Shown: one piece after another, positions 50,492-58,050 of the stretch | Layout: every line of letters starts with the position of its first letter | Position numbering within the stretch: position 1 is the first letter of the stretch | NCBI GenBank assembly: GCA_963739085.1 | Contig: CAVTZA010000012.1 | Span: 62,001-126,000 of the forward strand | Direction: 5' to 3' | DNA length: 64,000 nt | Source of the DNA: DATFQE01 sp963739085 | GTDB lineage: Bacteria; Actinomycetota; Thermoleophilia; Gaiellales; Gaiellaceae | The notes under the pieces: model-generated | The model's input: only the letters and a program-made list of their open reading frames with translations | Told to the model about the DNA's origin: nothing | Database searches by the model: none | Made by a program: the position numbers and the translations under genes

Positions 50492-51049
50492 TCAGGACAC
50501 CTCGCGATAGCGGAAGCAGTCGACGGTGTGGTCGTTCACGAGTCCCGCGGCCTGCATGAACGCGTAGCAGACGGTCGGGCCCACGAAGCGGAAGCCGCGG
50601 CGCTTGAGCTCCTTGCTCATGGCTTTCGACTCGGCCGTCTCGGCGGGCAACTCGGCGAGCTCACGCCACTTGTTGACCTTCGGCCTGCCGCCGACGAACG
50701 ACCACAGGAGCTCGTCGAAGCCGCCGTCGAGCTCGATGACGGCGCGCGCATTGGCGATCGTCGACTCGACCTTCAGGCGGTTTCGGACGATGCCCGGGTC
50801 GGCGAGCAGCCGCTCCACGTCCCGCTCCTTGTAGCGCGCCACGCGCTCCGGCTCGAAGCCCTCGAACGCGGTCTTGTAGCCCTCGCGCTTCTTGAGGATC
50901 GTCGACCACGAGAGCCCGGCCTGCGCCCCCTCGAGCGTGAGCAGCTCGAACAGCTCGCGCTCGCCGTGCAGAGGCACTCCCCACTCGTCGTCGTGGTACG
51001 CGGCGTACAGAGGGTTGCCCTCTGGCACCCATGCACAGCGGACGGTCAC
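50492..51049 (-). CDS. tag: DNA-3-methyladenine glycosylase I
   Basis: The 185-residue protein matches Tag, which removes 3-methyladenine from alkylated DNA by base excision. The zinc ligands are visible at both ends: Cys in VRCAWVPEGNPLYAAYHDDE with the following His, and HTVDCFR at the C-terminus. The catalytic helix region LTLEGAQAGLSWSTILKKRE contains the conserved Glu and Trp, and the C-terminal half has GFRFVGPTVCYAFMQAAGLV. Length is normal. It stands eight bases from the sugar dehydrogenase gene, in the same orientation. Confidence 0.95.
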   Translation of the reverse strand: MTVRCAWVPEGNPLYAAYHDDEWGVPLHGERELFELLTLEGAQAGLSWSTILKKREGYKTAFEGFEPERVARYKERDVERLLADPGIVRNRLKVESTIANARAVIELDGGFDELLWSFVGGRPKVNKWRELAELPAETAESKAMSKELKRRGFRFVGPTVCYAFMQAAGLVNDHTVDCFRYREVS

Positions 51050-51056
51050 GGCGCGC

Positions 51057-52174
51057 CTAGCGCGCGAGCCTGTAGACGCCGCCTTCGAGCGACGTCATGT
51101 ACAGCTCGCCGGTTGCGTCCTCGCCGAACGAGGAGAGCGCGCTCACGCGGAAGCCCTCTTGCCGCACGCCGCGTGCCTTGCCGGCGACCACCTTGAAGCT
51201 CCACACGCGGCCCGAGCAGTAGTCGCCGAAGAAGTACCGGCCGCGCGAGGCCGAGACCGCGGCCCCCCGATAGACGAACCCGCCCGTGACCGAGCAGCCG
51301 GAGCCGCGATCGTAGACATAGATCGGCATCTTGAGCCGGCCTCGGCCGAGCATCTTGGCCTCGAAGCTCGAGCGGCCCTCGTAGCGATCCCAGCCGTAGT
51401 TCTCGAGCCCTGGGCTGTTGCGCGGCGTGTAGTCGATCTCCTCGTAGGCGTTCTGTCCGACGTCGCCGATGTAGAGCGCGCCCGTGGCGCGGTCGAAGGA
51501 GAACCGCCAGGGATTGCGGAGCCCGATCGCGACCAGTCTGCCACCTCGAGCCGCGCTTGTTCACGTTGAGCGCGAGCAGCTTGCCGAGTCGGCTACCCGG
51601 GTTTTGCGCACGGTTCTCGGGGTCACCGCCCGACGCCGCCGTCGCCCATCCCCACGTAGAGGCGGCCGTCGGGGCCGAAGACGACGTCGCCGCCGTTGTG
51701 GTTGGAGTACGGCTGGTCGACGAACAGCAGCTGCCGGACGCGCTTGACCGCCTTCTGACCGTCGGAGCGATACTCGACGACGCGGGTGTCGCCGTTGTTG
51801 TCGGTGTAGTTCACGTAGAAGAGGTGGTTCTGCGCGTAGCGCGGGTGGAACGCCAGGCCGAGCAGTCCCTGCTCCCCGCCGGAGACGACCTGGTTCGTGA
51901 TGTCCAGGAACGGCTGGTCGCGGATCCGGCCGTTCTCGAGCACGACGATCTTGCCGCCCTGCTCGACGATGTAGACGCGCCCGCGCTCGTTTCGCGGCGC
52001 GGCGACCTGCAGCGGGGAGTCCGCTCGCGCCACCTGGACGATCCGCAGAGTCGACTGGTCGGCCCGCGCGCTCGCGCTGGGGCCGGAGAAGAGCTCGAAA
52101 GCGAGGAACCCGAGGACGGCCACGGCGGCCGTCAGGGCAGCGATCTCACGCACGAAGGGCCGCCTCGGGAGCAT
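51057..52174 (-). pseudogene. membrane-anchored PQQ-type sugar dehydrogenase, split by two frameshifts
   Basis: Three frames join into one glucose/sorbosone dehydrogenase-like beta-propeller. From ATG 52174: an N-terminal anchor (IAALTAAVAVLGFLAFELFS), VYIVEQGGKIVVLENGRIRD, EQGLLGLAFHPRYAQNHLFY, SNHNGGDVVFGPDGRLYVGM. After a shift near 51632: GDPENRAQNPGSRLGKLLAL. After a second near 51550: VAIGLRNPWRFSFDRATGAL, YIGDVGQNAYEEIDYTPR, GFVYRGAAVSASRGRYFFGD to the stop. Both shifts are one extra base. The family oxidises sugars or alcohols outside the membrane with PQQ; the His of GLAFHP and the Arg-Asn of GLRNPWR are conserved. Probably intact in the organism. Confidence 0.82.
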
Positions 52175-52203
52175 GGACGGGGAAGGGTACCGGCGGCTGC
52201 CGA

Positions 52204-52866
52204 CTACCGACTCAGGAGGAGCTTCTTGAGCTCTTCCTCCTTGCCGCGCCTCAGCACGGCGAGCACCTGGTCGCCCGCTGCGAGCTCCATGGCCTTGTCG
52301 GGCCCCTCGGCCTTGCCCCCGCGCATGACGGCGATGACGGTGGATCCTTCGGGCAGACCGAGCTCCGTGATCTTCTTGCCGACGCACGGCGAGCTGCCGT
52401 CGACCTGCACCTCGACGATCTCGAGGTCCTCCTTACGCAGCTGGAGGAGCTGGATGAGGCCGTGCTCGGGCACCTCGTGCTCGATCATCGCCAGCACGCT
52501 CGAGACCGCGGACACCGTCGGCGCGATGCCGAGAAAGTCGAAGTGCTGCTGGTTCTTCGGGTTGTTCACGCGCGCGATCACCTTCTCGACGCCGTAGCGC
52601 TCGCGCGCGACCTGGCAGATGACGATGTTGTCCTCGTCGTCCCCGGTGGTCGCGACGACGACGTCGGGCGGCCGCTCGATCCCTGCCCGCTCGAGGACGT
52701 AGAGCTCGGTGGCGTCGCCGCGGATCGCGCGGTGCTCGAATTCGGCCTCGAGCCGCTCGAAACGGAACGGCCGCTGCTCGATCAGGGTCACCTCGTGACC
52801 CGCCGCCATGAGGCTTCGGGCGACGTTCGAGCCGACCTTGCCGCCGCCCGCGACGACCACGAACAT
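52204..52866 (-). CDS. TrkA-type RCK potassium-transport regulatory protein
   Basis: The 220-residue protein has a Rossmann TrkA-N domain (MFVVVAGGGKVGSNVARSLM with the NAD/nucleotide loop, DVVVATTGDDEDNIVICQVA) and a C-terminal RCK_C domain (GSSPCVGKKITELGLPEGST, AAGDQVLAVLRRG). Such proteins bind nucleotides and gate potassium channels or transporters. It begins directly after the stop of the other TrkA gene (TAGATG). The pair plus the adjacent permeases recall the mycobacterial ceoB-ceoC locus, which also sits beside an APC permease. Confidence 0.92.
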   Translation of the reverse strand: MFVVVAGGGKVGSNVARSLMAAGHEVTLIEQRPFRFERLEAEFEHRAIRGDATELYVLERAGIERPPDVVVATTGDDEDNIVICQVARERYGVEKVIARVNNPKNQQHFDFLGIAPTVSAVSSVLAMIEHEVPEHGLIQLLQLRKEDLEIVEVQVDGSSPCVGKKITELGLPEGSTVIAVMRGGKAEGPDKAMELAAGDQVLAVLRRGKEEELKKLLLSR

Positions 52867-53298
52867 CTAGGCGCTCGCCTCCTGGTGGGTCTTCGCAGCA
52901 CTCTCGAGCACACGGTTCGTCAGCGTTTCGGTGGCGGTTCTCGTCGGGCAGATGATCTCGAGCCCGAGGCTCTCGTAGAGCTCCGCCCGCGCGGGATCGA
53001 GAATGCGCACGATCACGCACGGCACCTCGAACTGGCGCTGGGCGAGCTGCCCGACGACGAGGTTCGTGTTGTCGCCGTTCGTCGCGATCACGACCGCGTC
53101 GGCGTCTTCGATGCCGGCCTGCCTCAGCAGTTCGATGTCCATGGCGTGGCCGACGAAGAAGCCCCCGGACCAGGTCTCACCGAGGCGGTTCAGGACCTCC
53201 TCGTTCTCGTCGATGGCGGCGACGTCCCAGCCCTCGGTGTCCAGGTTCTTCGCAACCTGTGACCCCACGCGGCCGCAGCCGATCACTATTGCCTTCAC
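52867..53298 (-). CDS. TrkA-N (RCK) domain protein
   Basis: The 143-residue protein is a TrkA-N Rossmann domain without an RCK_C domain: MKAIVIGCGRVGSQVAKNLD, a conserved acidic residue after strand 2 (VAAIDENEEVLNRL), and ADAVVIATNGDNTNLVVGQL. It probably forms a heteromer with the next-encoded TrkA protein. It lies nine bases after the APC-UspA permease gene and is cotranscribed. Confidence 0.92.
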   Translation of the reverse strand: MKAIVIGCGRVGSQVAKNLDTEGWDVAAIDENEEVLNRLGETWSGGFFVGHAMDIELLRQAGIEDADAVVIATNGDNTNLVVGQLAQRQFEVPCVIVRILDPARAELYESLGLEIICPTRTATETLTNRVLESAAKTHQEASA

Positions 53299-53307
53299 GC
53301 GTCAACA

Positions 53308-55218
53308 TTAGCGCGCGGAAGCGGTCTCGACGCTCTCCTCTTCGAGCACGCCTTGTGGGTACGCGACGACCATCACCTCGCACTCCGCATGGCGCAGGAC
53401 GTAGTCCACGGTGGGGCTGAAGAAACGCGACTGACGGCGCCAGCGAGGCGCAGAGCCGAGCACGACGAGCTCGGCGCCGCTGTCGCGAGCCTGGGCCACG
53501 ATCGCCTCGCCGATCGCGCGCGCGCGGGCGATCTTGCCCACCACGGCCACACCGTGCTCGGCGGCGATCAACTTCGCCTCGGCGATCGAGGCGGCCGCCC
53601 GCTCCTCCTCGTCCTCCATCGCCGCGTCCATCGGCAGCGAATGCGGCACCTTCACGACGTGGAGCGCTCGCACGCTGGCGCCGTGCTCCTCGGCGAGCTT
53701 GACCGCGGTCGCGAGCACCTCCTCCCCGATCGGACCGAGCTTGAGCGGGACGAGGATCGTCTCGTACGTCCCTTCCGGCTCCGGCACGAGGTCGGCCGCT
53801 CCGGGCGTCGCACGGCCCAGCAGCGGCTCGTGGCCGGCGGTGCGCGTCATGACGTAGATCACGAGCCCGAGCACCACCCACACCGGCCCGGCGACCAGGG
53901 CGCCCTGGTGCGTGCTGAGCGAGATGATCCAGATCACGAACGTCAACGGCGCGCCGATCAGCGCCGGTAGCGGCACGAGCACGCCGCGGATCCGGATGTT
54001 GCCCGGCGCGCGGAAGGGGCGCTCGAGTGCGGGCTCCGTTCGCCGGAGCCGGATCACGGCGACCTGCGCGGCCGTGAAGGCGAACAGGACGCCGAAGCTG
54101 TACACGCTCGCCAGAAAGACGCTCGGACGGTCGTCGACCTGGCTGAGCAGCAGGAGCACGCAGGAGAGCCCGGCTGCGACCACGATCGCCGTGGGCGAGA
54201 TCAGCGTGCGCCGGTTCAGGCGGGCGAAGGTGCGCGGAAGCATCTCGTAGCGCGCGAGCGAGTACGCGAGCCGGCCGGCGCCCGAGATCGAGGTCGTCGC
54301 CGCGGCGACCAGGACGACCGCCCCCGAAAGCCCGACGATCACCCGGAGGACGTCCACGATCCCGCTCGGGAGGCCGGCGTCGAGCGCGACGGTGATGCCC
54401 ACCAGCGGCGCCCTGATCCACTCGTTTCCGAGCGCGGTGCTGCCGTTCTCCACCGGGTACGCGGACAGCCCGATCACGGCGAGCACGGCCGACACGACCA
54501 CGACCGTGCCGAGGCCGGCGAACAGGCCTCGCGGGAGCGCCTTCCCCGGCTCCCGCGTCTCGGAGGCGTAGTTCGCCACGGTCTCGAGGCCGGTGTAGGC
54601 GAGCATCCCGAGCGGGAGCGCGAAGGCGAGGTGGCTCCAGGTCGGTGCCGAGCCCATGTCGACGCCGCTCGCGAAGCCCTCTTTCGAGAGGACGAAGGCG
54701 CCGCCGAGGACGATCAGCAGGACGTGCGTCGTCAACGCGAGCCCGGCGACAACAACGGCGACGCGGTAGAGCTGGGTGCGGCGGACGAGCCTGGTCGCCG
54801 CCAGGCCGAGGATCGTCAGGACGCCGAAGATCGCATCCCACGGCCGGTGGGTGATGCCGTCCCAGCCGACCGCCTGGCCGATGTAGTGCGGCGTGAAGAG
54901 GCCCGCGAGCGCGACGACGATCAGGTAGTCGAGGAGCAGCACCCAGCCCGTCACGAAGCCGAGCGGGTCGTTGAAGGCGCGCCTGACGAAGGTGGCGGCG
55001 CCCCCGGTCTCGGGGATCGCAGCCGCGCCCTCGGCATAGGAGAGCGAGACGAGCAGGAACAGGACGCCGACGACGAGCAGGACCGCGGGCGTGAGCCCGA
55101 GCGCATAGAGCGCGACGATGCCGAGCGCGAAGTAGAGCGACGAGCCGACCTCGCCGTAGGCGACGGCGGCCAGCGCGGCCGGGCCGAGGACCTTCTCCAG
55201 CCCGAGCTTGTGGGCCAC
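53308..55218 (-). CDS. APC-family permease with C-terminal UspA domain (1)
   Basis: The 636-residue protein combines an amino acid/polyamine/cation permease of 12 helices (1-450; AYGEVGSSLYFALGIVALYA, PETGGAATFVRRAFNDPLGF, LPLGMLAYTGLETVANYASE) with a cytosolic UspA domain (about 495-625; YETILVPLKLGPIGEEVLAT, ELVVLGSAPRWRRQSRFFSP). In APC relatives of the KimA type the same architecture imports potassium; the adjoining RCK genes support that reading, but amino acids cannot be ruled out. GTG 55218 abuts the stop of the small membrane protein gene. Confidence 0.88.
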   Translation of the reverse strand: MAHKLGLEKVLGPAALAAVAYGEVGSSLYFALGIVALYALGLTPAVLLVVGVLFLLVSLSYAEGAAAIPETGGAATFVRRAFNDPLGFVTGWVLLLDYLIVVALAGLFTPHYIGQAVGWDGITHRPWDAIFGVLTILGLAATRLVRRTQLYRVAVVVAGLALTTHVLLIVLGGAFVLSKEGFASGVDMGSAPTWSHLAFALPLGMLAYTGLETVANYASETREPGKALPRGLFAGLGTVVVVSAVLAVIGLSAYPVENGSTALGNEWIRAPLVGITVALDAGLPSGIVDVLRVIVGLSGAVVLVAAATTSISGAGRLAYSLARYEMLPRTFARLNRRTLISPTAIVVAAGLSCVLLLLSQVDDRPSVFLASVYSFGVLFAFTAAQVAVIRLRRTEPALERPFRAPGNIRIRGVLVPLPALIGAPLTFVIWIISLSTHQGALVAGPVWVVLGLVIYVMTRTAGHEPLLGRATPGAADLVPEPEGTYETILVPLKLGPIGEEVLATAVKLAEEHGASVRALHVVKVPHSLPMDAAMEDEEERAAASIAEAKLIAAEHGVAVVGKIARARAIGEAIVAQARDSGAELVVLGSAPRWRRQSRFFSPTVDYVLRHAECEVMVVAYPQGVLEEESVETASAR

Positions 55219-55383
55219 CTAGGACATCCTCCGGGCAACGTAGAGCCGGGCTGCGCCCGCCGCCATCAGCAGCGCTCCGAGGAGGATGCCGAGGCCACCG
55301 CCCACGCCGAGGAGGATCGTACGGATCACCGCAGCCGCTCCGAGCACGATCAGCAGCACGGAGAGAACGACCGTCAGGTTCAC
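55219..55383 (-). CDS. two-helix mini membrane protein between the permeases
   Basis: A 54-residue protein with two hydrophobic helices (LTVVLSVLLIVLGAAAVIRT; GLGILLGALLMAAGAARLYV) joined by a Gly-rich turn and ending in Arg-Met-Ser. Its GTG overlaps the stop of the upstream permease gene (GTGA) and its stop abuts the downstream permease start, so it is embedded in the operon. It is short for standard gene finders. It could be a permease subunit or a regulatory peptide; no family is recognised. Confidence 0.65.
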   Translation of the reverse strand: MNLTVVLSVLLIVLGAAAVIRTILLGVGGGLGILLGALLMAAGAARLYVARRMS

Positions 55384-57287
55384 GCGGCCAGGGACCGCTT
55401 GCCCCCCACCACGAGCACCCGGCACGGGGCCTGCTTGAGCACGTAGTCCGTGGTGGTGCCGAAGATCGGCGTGCCGGTGCGCGCATGCCGGCGCTTGGCT
55501 CCGAGCGCGATCAGCTCGGCGCCGCGCTGATCGGCCTCGCGGATGATCTCGGCCGCGGCCGTCCGCCCGCGCGCGAGGCGAGCCACCGCTCTGACGCCGT
55601 AGGCCTCCACGAGCGAGACGGCGTCGTCGAGCAGCTCGTCCGCCTCCGCCTCCTGCTCGGGCAGGTCGGCTTCCAGCGAGAGCGACATCGGTACCTCGAG
55701 CACATACACCACGGCGATGGTCGCGGCGCGCTCGTCGGCGAGGCGTGCGGCCGCAACGAGGGCCTCCTCCGACTCGTTCGAGCGCACGACGGGCACGACG
55801 ATCGTCCGGTAGTCGATCGTGAGCGACGGCCCGAGGACGAGCGCCGGGGCGCGCACCGTCCTCGCCAGCGGGACGTGCACGAAGCGGCGCCGGTAGACGA
55901 AGTAGATCGCGAAGCCGATCGCGAGCCAGCCGAGCCCGGCCCAGCGCGCACCCGCATCCTGCAGGACGATCACGGTCCACGCGATCAGCGTCCCGAGGCC
56001 GCCCACGATTGCGAACAGCGGCCAGTCGACGCCGCGCCAGGTCAGGTTCGGTCGTGCCTTGTACGGCAGCTCCACGTTCCGGCTTCGGTAACGGAGCGCG
56101 ACGAGCGAGGCGTGAGCGACCGTGAACGACAGCGTCGCGCCGAATGAGTAGAGCTTGCCGAGGAAGTTCGTCTCGCCCGGCAGGATCGTGATGATCGGGA
56201 TCACGCCCGCGAAGACGACGAGGGCGAGCCACGGCGTGCGGAAGCGCGGGTGCAGCCGGCGGAGCGTCACCGGCAGCTGGCGGTAGCCGGACATCGCGTA
56301 CGTGATGCGCGACGCTCCGATCACGCCTGCGTTCGTGGCGATGAACAGGATCGTCGCGGCGAGGACGCCGACGTAGAGCTGCATCCCGTTGAGCAGGGCG
56401 CCGCTGAGGCCCAGGTTGTCGACGACGCCGAGCACCGGATCGTTGGCGAAGCCGCCTTCGTCCGGGGGCAGGCCGAGCTTTGTAACGTAGTCGCCGTCGG
56501 CGTCCTGGTAGACCGGCATGGCCGAGAGCGCCACAGCCGGCAGGGTCAGGTAGATGGCGAAGACGGCGCCCGCGACGAGCTTGTAGGCGTTCGGGACAGC
56601 GCGGACCGGGTCGCGCACCTCCTCGGCGAGGTTCGAGACGGTCTCGACGCCGGTGTAGGCGAGCATGGCGATCGGGATCGCGACGAAGAACTGGCTCCAC
56701 GTGGGCGCGATGCCGAGATGGACGTTGTCGACGAGGACGCTCGGGCTGAAGACGAGCACGAAGCCGATCACCACGAGCAGCAGCTGCGTCGCGAAGTCGA
56801 TTACCGCGAGCAGGACGTTGAGGCTCGCCGCCTCGCGGACGCCGACGATGTTGATCGCGACCAGGATCACGATCACGATCACGCCGCCGACGATGTCCCA
56901 CGGGTTCTCGCGCAGCGGCGCCCAGATGACGCTCAGGTAGTGCGGCACGAAGAAGGCCGAGATCGCGACCGTGGCGACGTAGACGAGCATCTGCGCCCAG
57001 GCGGCGCCGAAGCTCACGACCTCGTTGAAGGCGTGCCTGGCGAAGCTCGAGGAGCCGCCGGCCTCGGGGTAGCGGACGGTTCCCTCTGCGTAGGTGGCCG
57101 CGGTCGCGGCGAAGATGAGCCCGGCGATCACGAAGACGACCGGAGTCAGGCCGAGCGCGAAGACCGCCGTGACGCCGAGCGCGTAGTAGATGCTCGAGCC
57201 GACGTTGCCGTAGGCGGTCGCGAACAGCGCCGGGGTGCCGAGGACGCGCTCGAGCCCGTGCTGCTGCCGTCGGCGCCGCGGAGGCAC
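55380..57287 (-). CDS. APC-family permease with C-terminal UspA domain (2)
   Basis: The 635-residue paralogue of the permease at 53308: 12-helix APC domain (AYGNVGSSIYYALGVTAVFA, YPEAGGSSSFARHAFNEVVS, IPIAMLAYTGVETVSNLAEE), then UspA (YRTIVVPVVRSNESEEALVA, AELIALGAKRRHARTGTPIF). Within the UspA domain the ATP-loop pattern is degenerate, so nucleotide binding is uncertain. It is the first gene of a five-gene operon: permease, mini protein, permease, two RCK proteins. It probably transports a cation, most likely potassium, by context. Confidence 0.88.
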   Translation of the reverse strand: MPPRRRRQQHGLERVLGTPALFATAYGNVGSSIYYALGVTAVFALGLTPVVFVIAGLIFAATAATYAEGTVRYPEAGGSSSFARHAFNEVVSFGAAWAQMLVYVATVAISAFFVPHYLSVIWAPLRENPWDIVGGVIVIVILVAINIVGVREAASLNVLLAVIDFATQLLLVVIGFVLVFSPSVLVDNVHLGIAPTWSQFFVAIPIAMLAYTGVETVSNLAEEVRDPVRAVPNAYKLVAGAVFAIYLTLPAVALSAMPVYQDADGDYVTKLGLPPDEGGFANDPVLGVVDNLGLSGALLNGMQLYVGVLAATILFIATNAGVIGASRITYAMSGYRQLPVTLRRLHPRFRTPWLALVVFAGVIPIITILPGETNFLGKLYSFGATLSFTVAHASLVALRYRSRNVELPYKARPNLTWRGVDWPLFAIVGGLGTLIAWTVIVLQDAGARWAGLGWLAIGFAIYFVYRRRFVHVPLARTVRAPALVLGPSLTIDYRTIVVPVVRSNESEEALVAAARLADERAATIAVVYVLEVPMSLSLEADLPEQEAEADELLDDAVSLVEAYGVRAVARLARGRTAAAEIIREADQRGAELIALGAKRRHARTGTPIFGTTTDYVLKQAPCRVLVVGGKRSLAA

Positions 57288-57358
57288 AGCCGAACTCTAC
57301 GGCGCGAAGCGGCGCGCGCACGGGCGTGTGCTGGGGATGATTCGTTGCGCTTTCTTGC

Positions 57359-57372
57359 GGGTGCCTGGCACC
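57359..57372. repeat. REP-like palindrome, left of RAYT gene
   Basis: GGGTGCCTGGCACC, with GGTGCC and GGCACC as perfect inverted halves around one T. The same 14 bases recur at 57992. Its flank CTTGCGGGTG is also similar to the flank of the second copy. Confidence 0.7.
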
Positions 57373-57404
57373 TTCCGAGAAGACGCCCCGCCTACGCTGG
57401 GCCG

Positions 57405-57980
57405 ATGGCCCGCCGGCCCCGAATCGTCGCCGCCGACGCGATCTACCATCTCACGTGCCGCGGCGTCCGCAAGCTGCCGATCTACCACGCCGACCGCGAT
57501 CGCGCCCTCTTCCTCGGGCTCCTGCGAGAGACGCTTCGCCGCTTCCGCTGGCGGTGCCAGGCCTACTGCCTGATGGACAACCACTTCCACGTCCTCGCAC
57601 AGACGGACGAGCCGACGCTGTCGGTTGGAATGCACTGGCTGAACACCGCGTACGCCCGGAGCTTCAATAGGCGACACGGCTTCGAAGGGCATCTCTTCGA
57701 CCGCCGCTTCGGCTCGAAGCTCGTCGAGAGCAGCGCCCAGCTGATGCTCACGGCGCGGTATGTCGAGCTGAACCCGGTGCGCGCGGGTCTCGTTCGCGAC
57801 CCGGGGGATCATCCATGGAGCAGTTTCCGGTTCCACGCCGGCCGGGCGAGCAGCTCGCTGCTCGGCGGCTCGTGGGTGCTCGACCTGTTCGGGAGCGACC
57901 GAGCGAAGGCGTCGCAGGCATACGCCGAGTTCGTCATGGACGGGGCCCGGGAGTATCTGAAGCCTGTGCGCAATTCGTGA
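57405..57980 (+). CDS. REP-associated tyrosine transposase (RAYT, IS200-like)
   Basis: The 191-residue protein is a Y1 transposase of the REP-associated type. The HUH metal-binding motif appears in MDNHFHVLAQT (His-x-His-type HFH), with RYVELNPVRAGLVRDPGDHP and WSSFRFHAG as family features; the catalytic Tyr is expected in the ARYVELNPVRAG helix. The N-terminus MARRPRIVAADAIYHLTCRG is typical. The gene is flanked on both sides by the same 14-bp palindrome, which the enzyme probably recognises. It is a single copy without insertion-sequence ends, as expected for a RAYT. Confidence 0.92.
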   Translation: MARRPRIVAADAIYHLTCRGVRKLPIYHADRDRALFLGLLRETLRRFRWRCQAYCLMDNHFHVLAQTDEPTLSVGMHWLNTAYARSFNRRHGFEGHLFDRRFGSKLVESSAQLMLTARYVELNPVRAGLVRDPGDHPWSSFRFHAGRASSSLLGGSWVLDLFGSDRAKASQAYAEFVMDGAREYLKPVRNS

Positions 57981-57991
57981 CGTTTCCGTGC

Positions 57992-58005
57992 GGGTGCCTG
58001 GCACC
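57992..58005. repeat. REP-like palindrome, right of RAYT gene
   Basis: Second exact copy of GGGTGCCTGGCACC, 11 bases after the RAYT stop. Together the two copies and the gene form a REPtron-like unit of about 650 bases. Confidence 0.7.
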
Positions 58006-58050
58006 GGCCGAAGAGACCTCGGCCCCGCGCCCCGCCCGGACGGGACGCGG

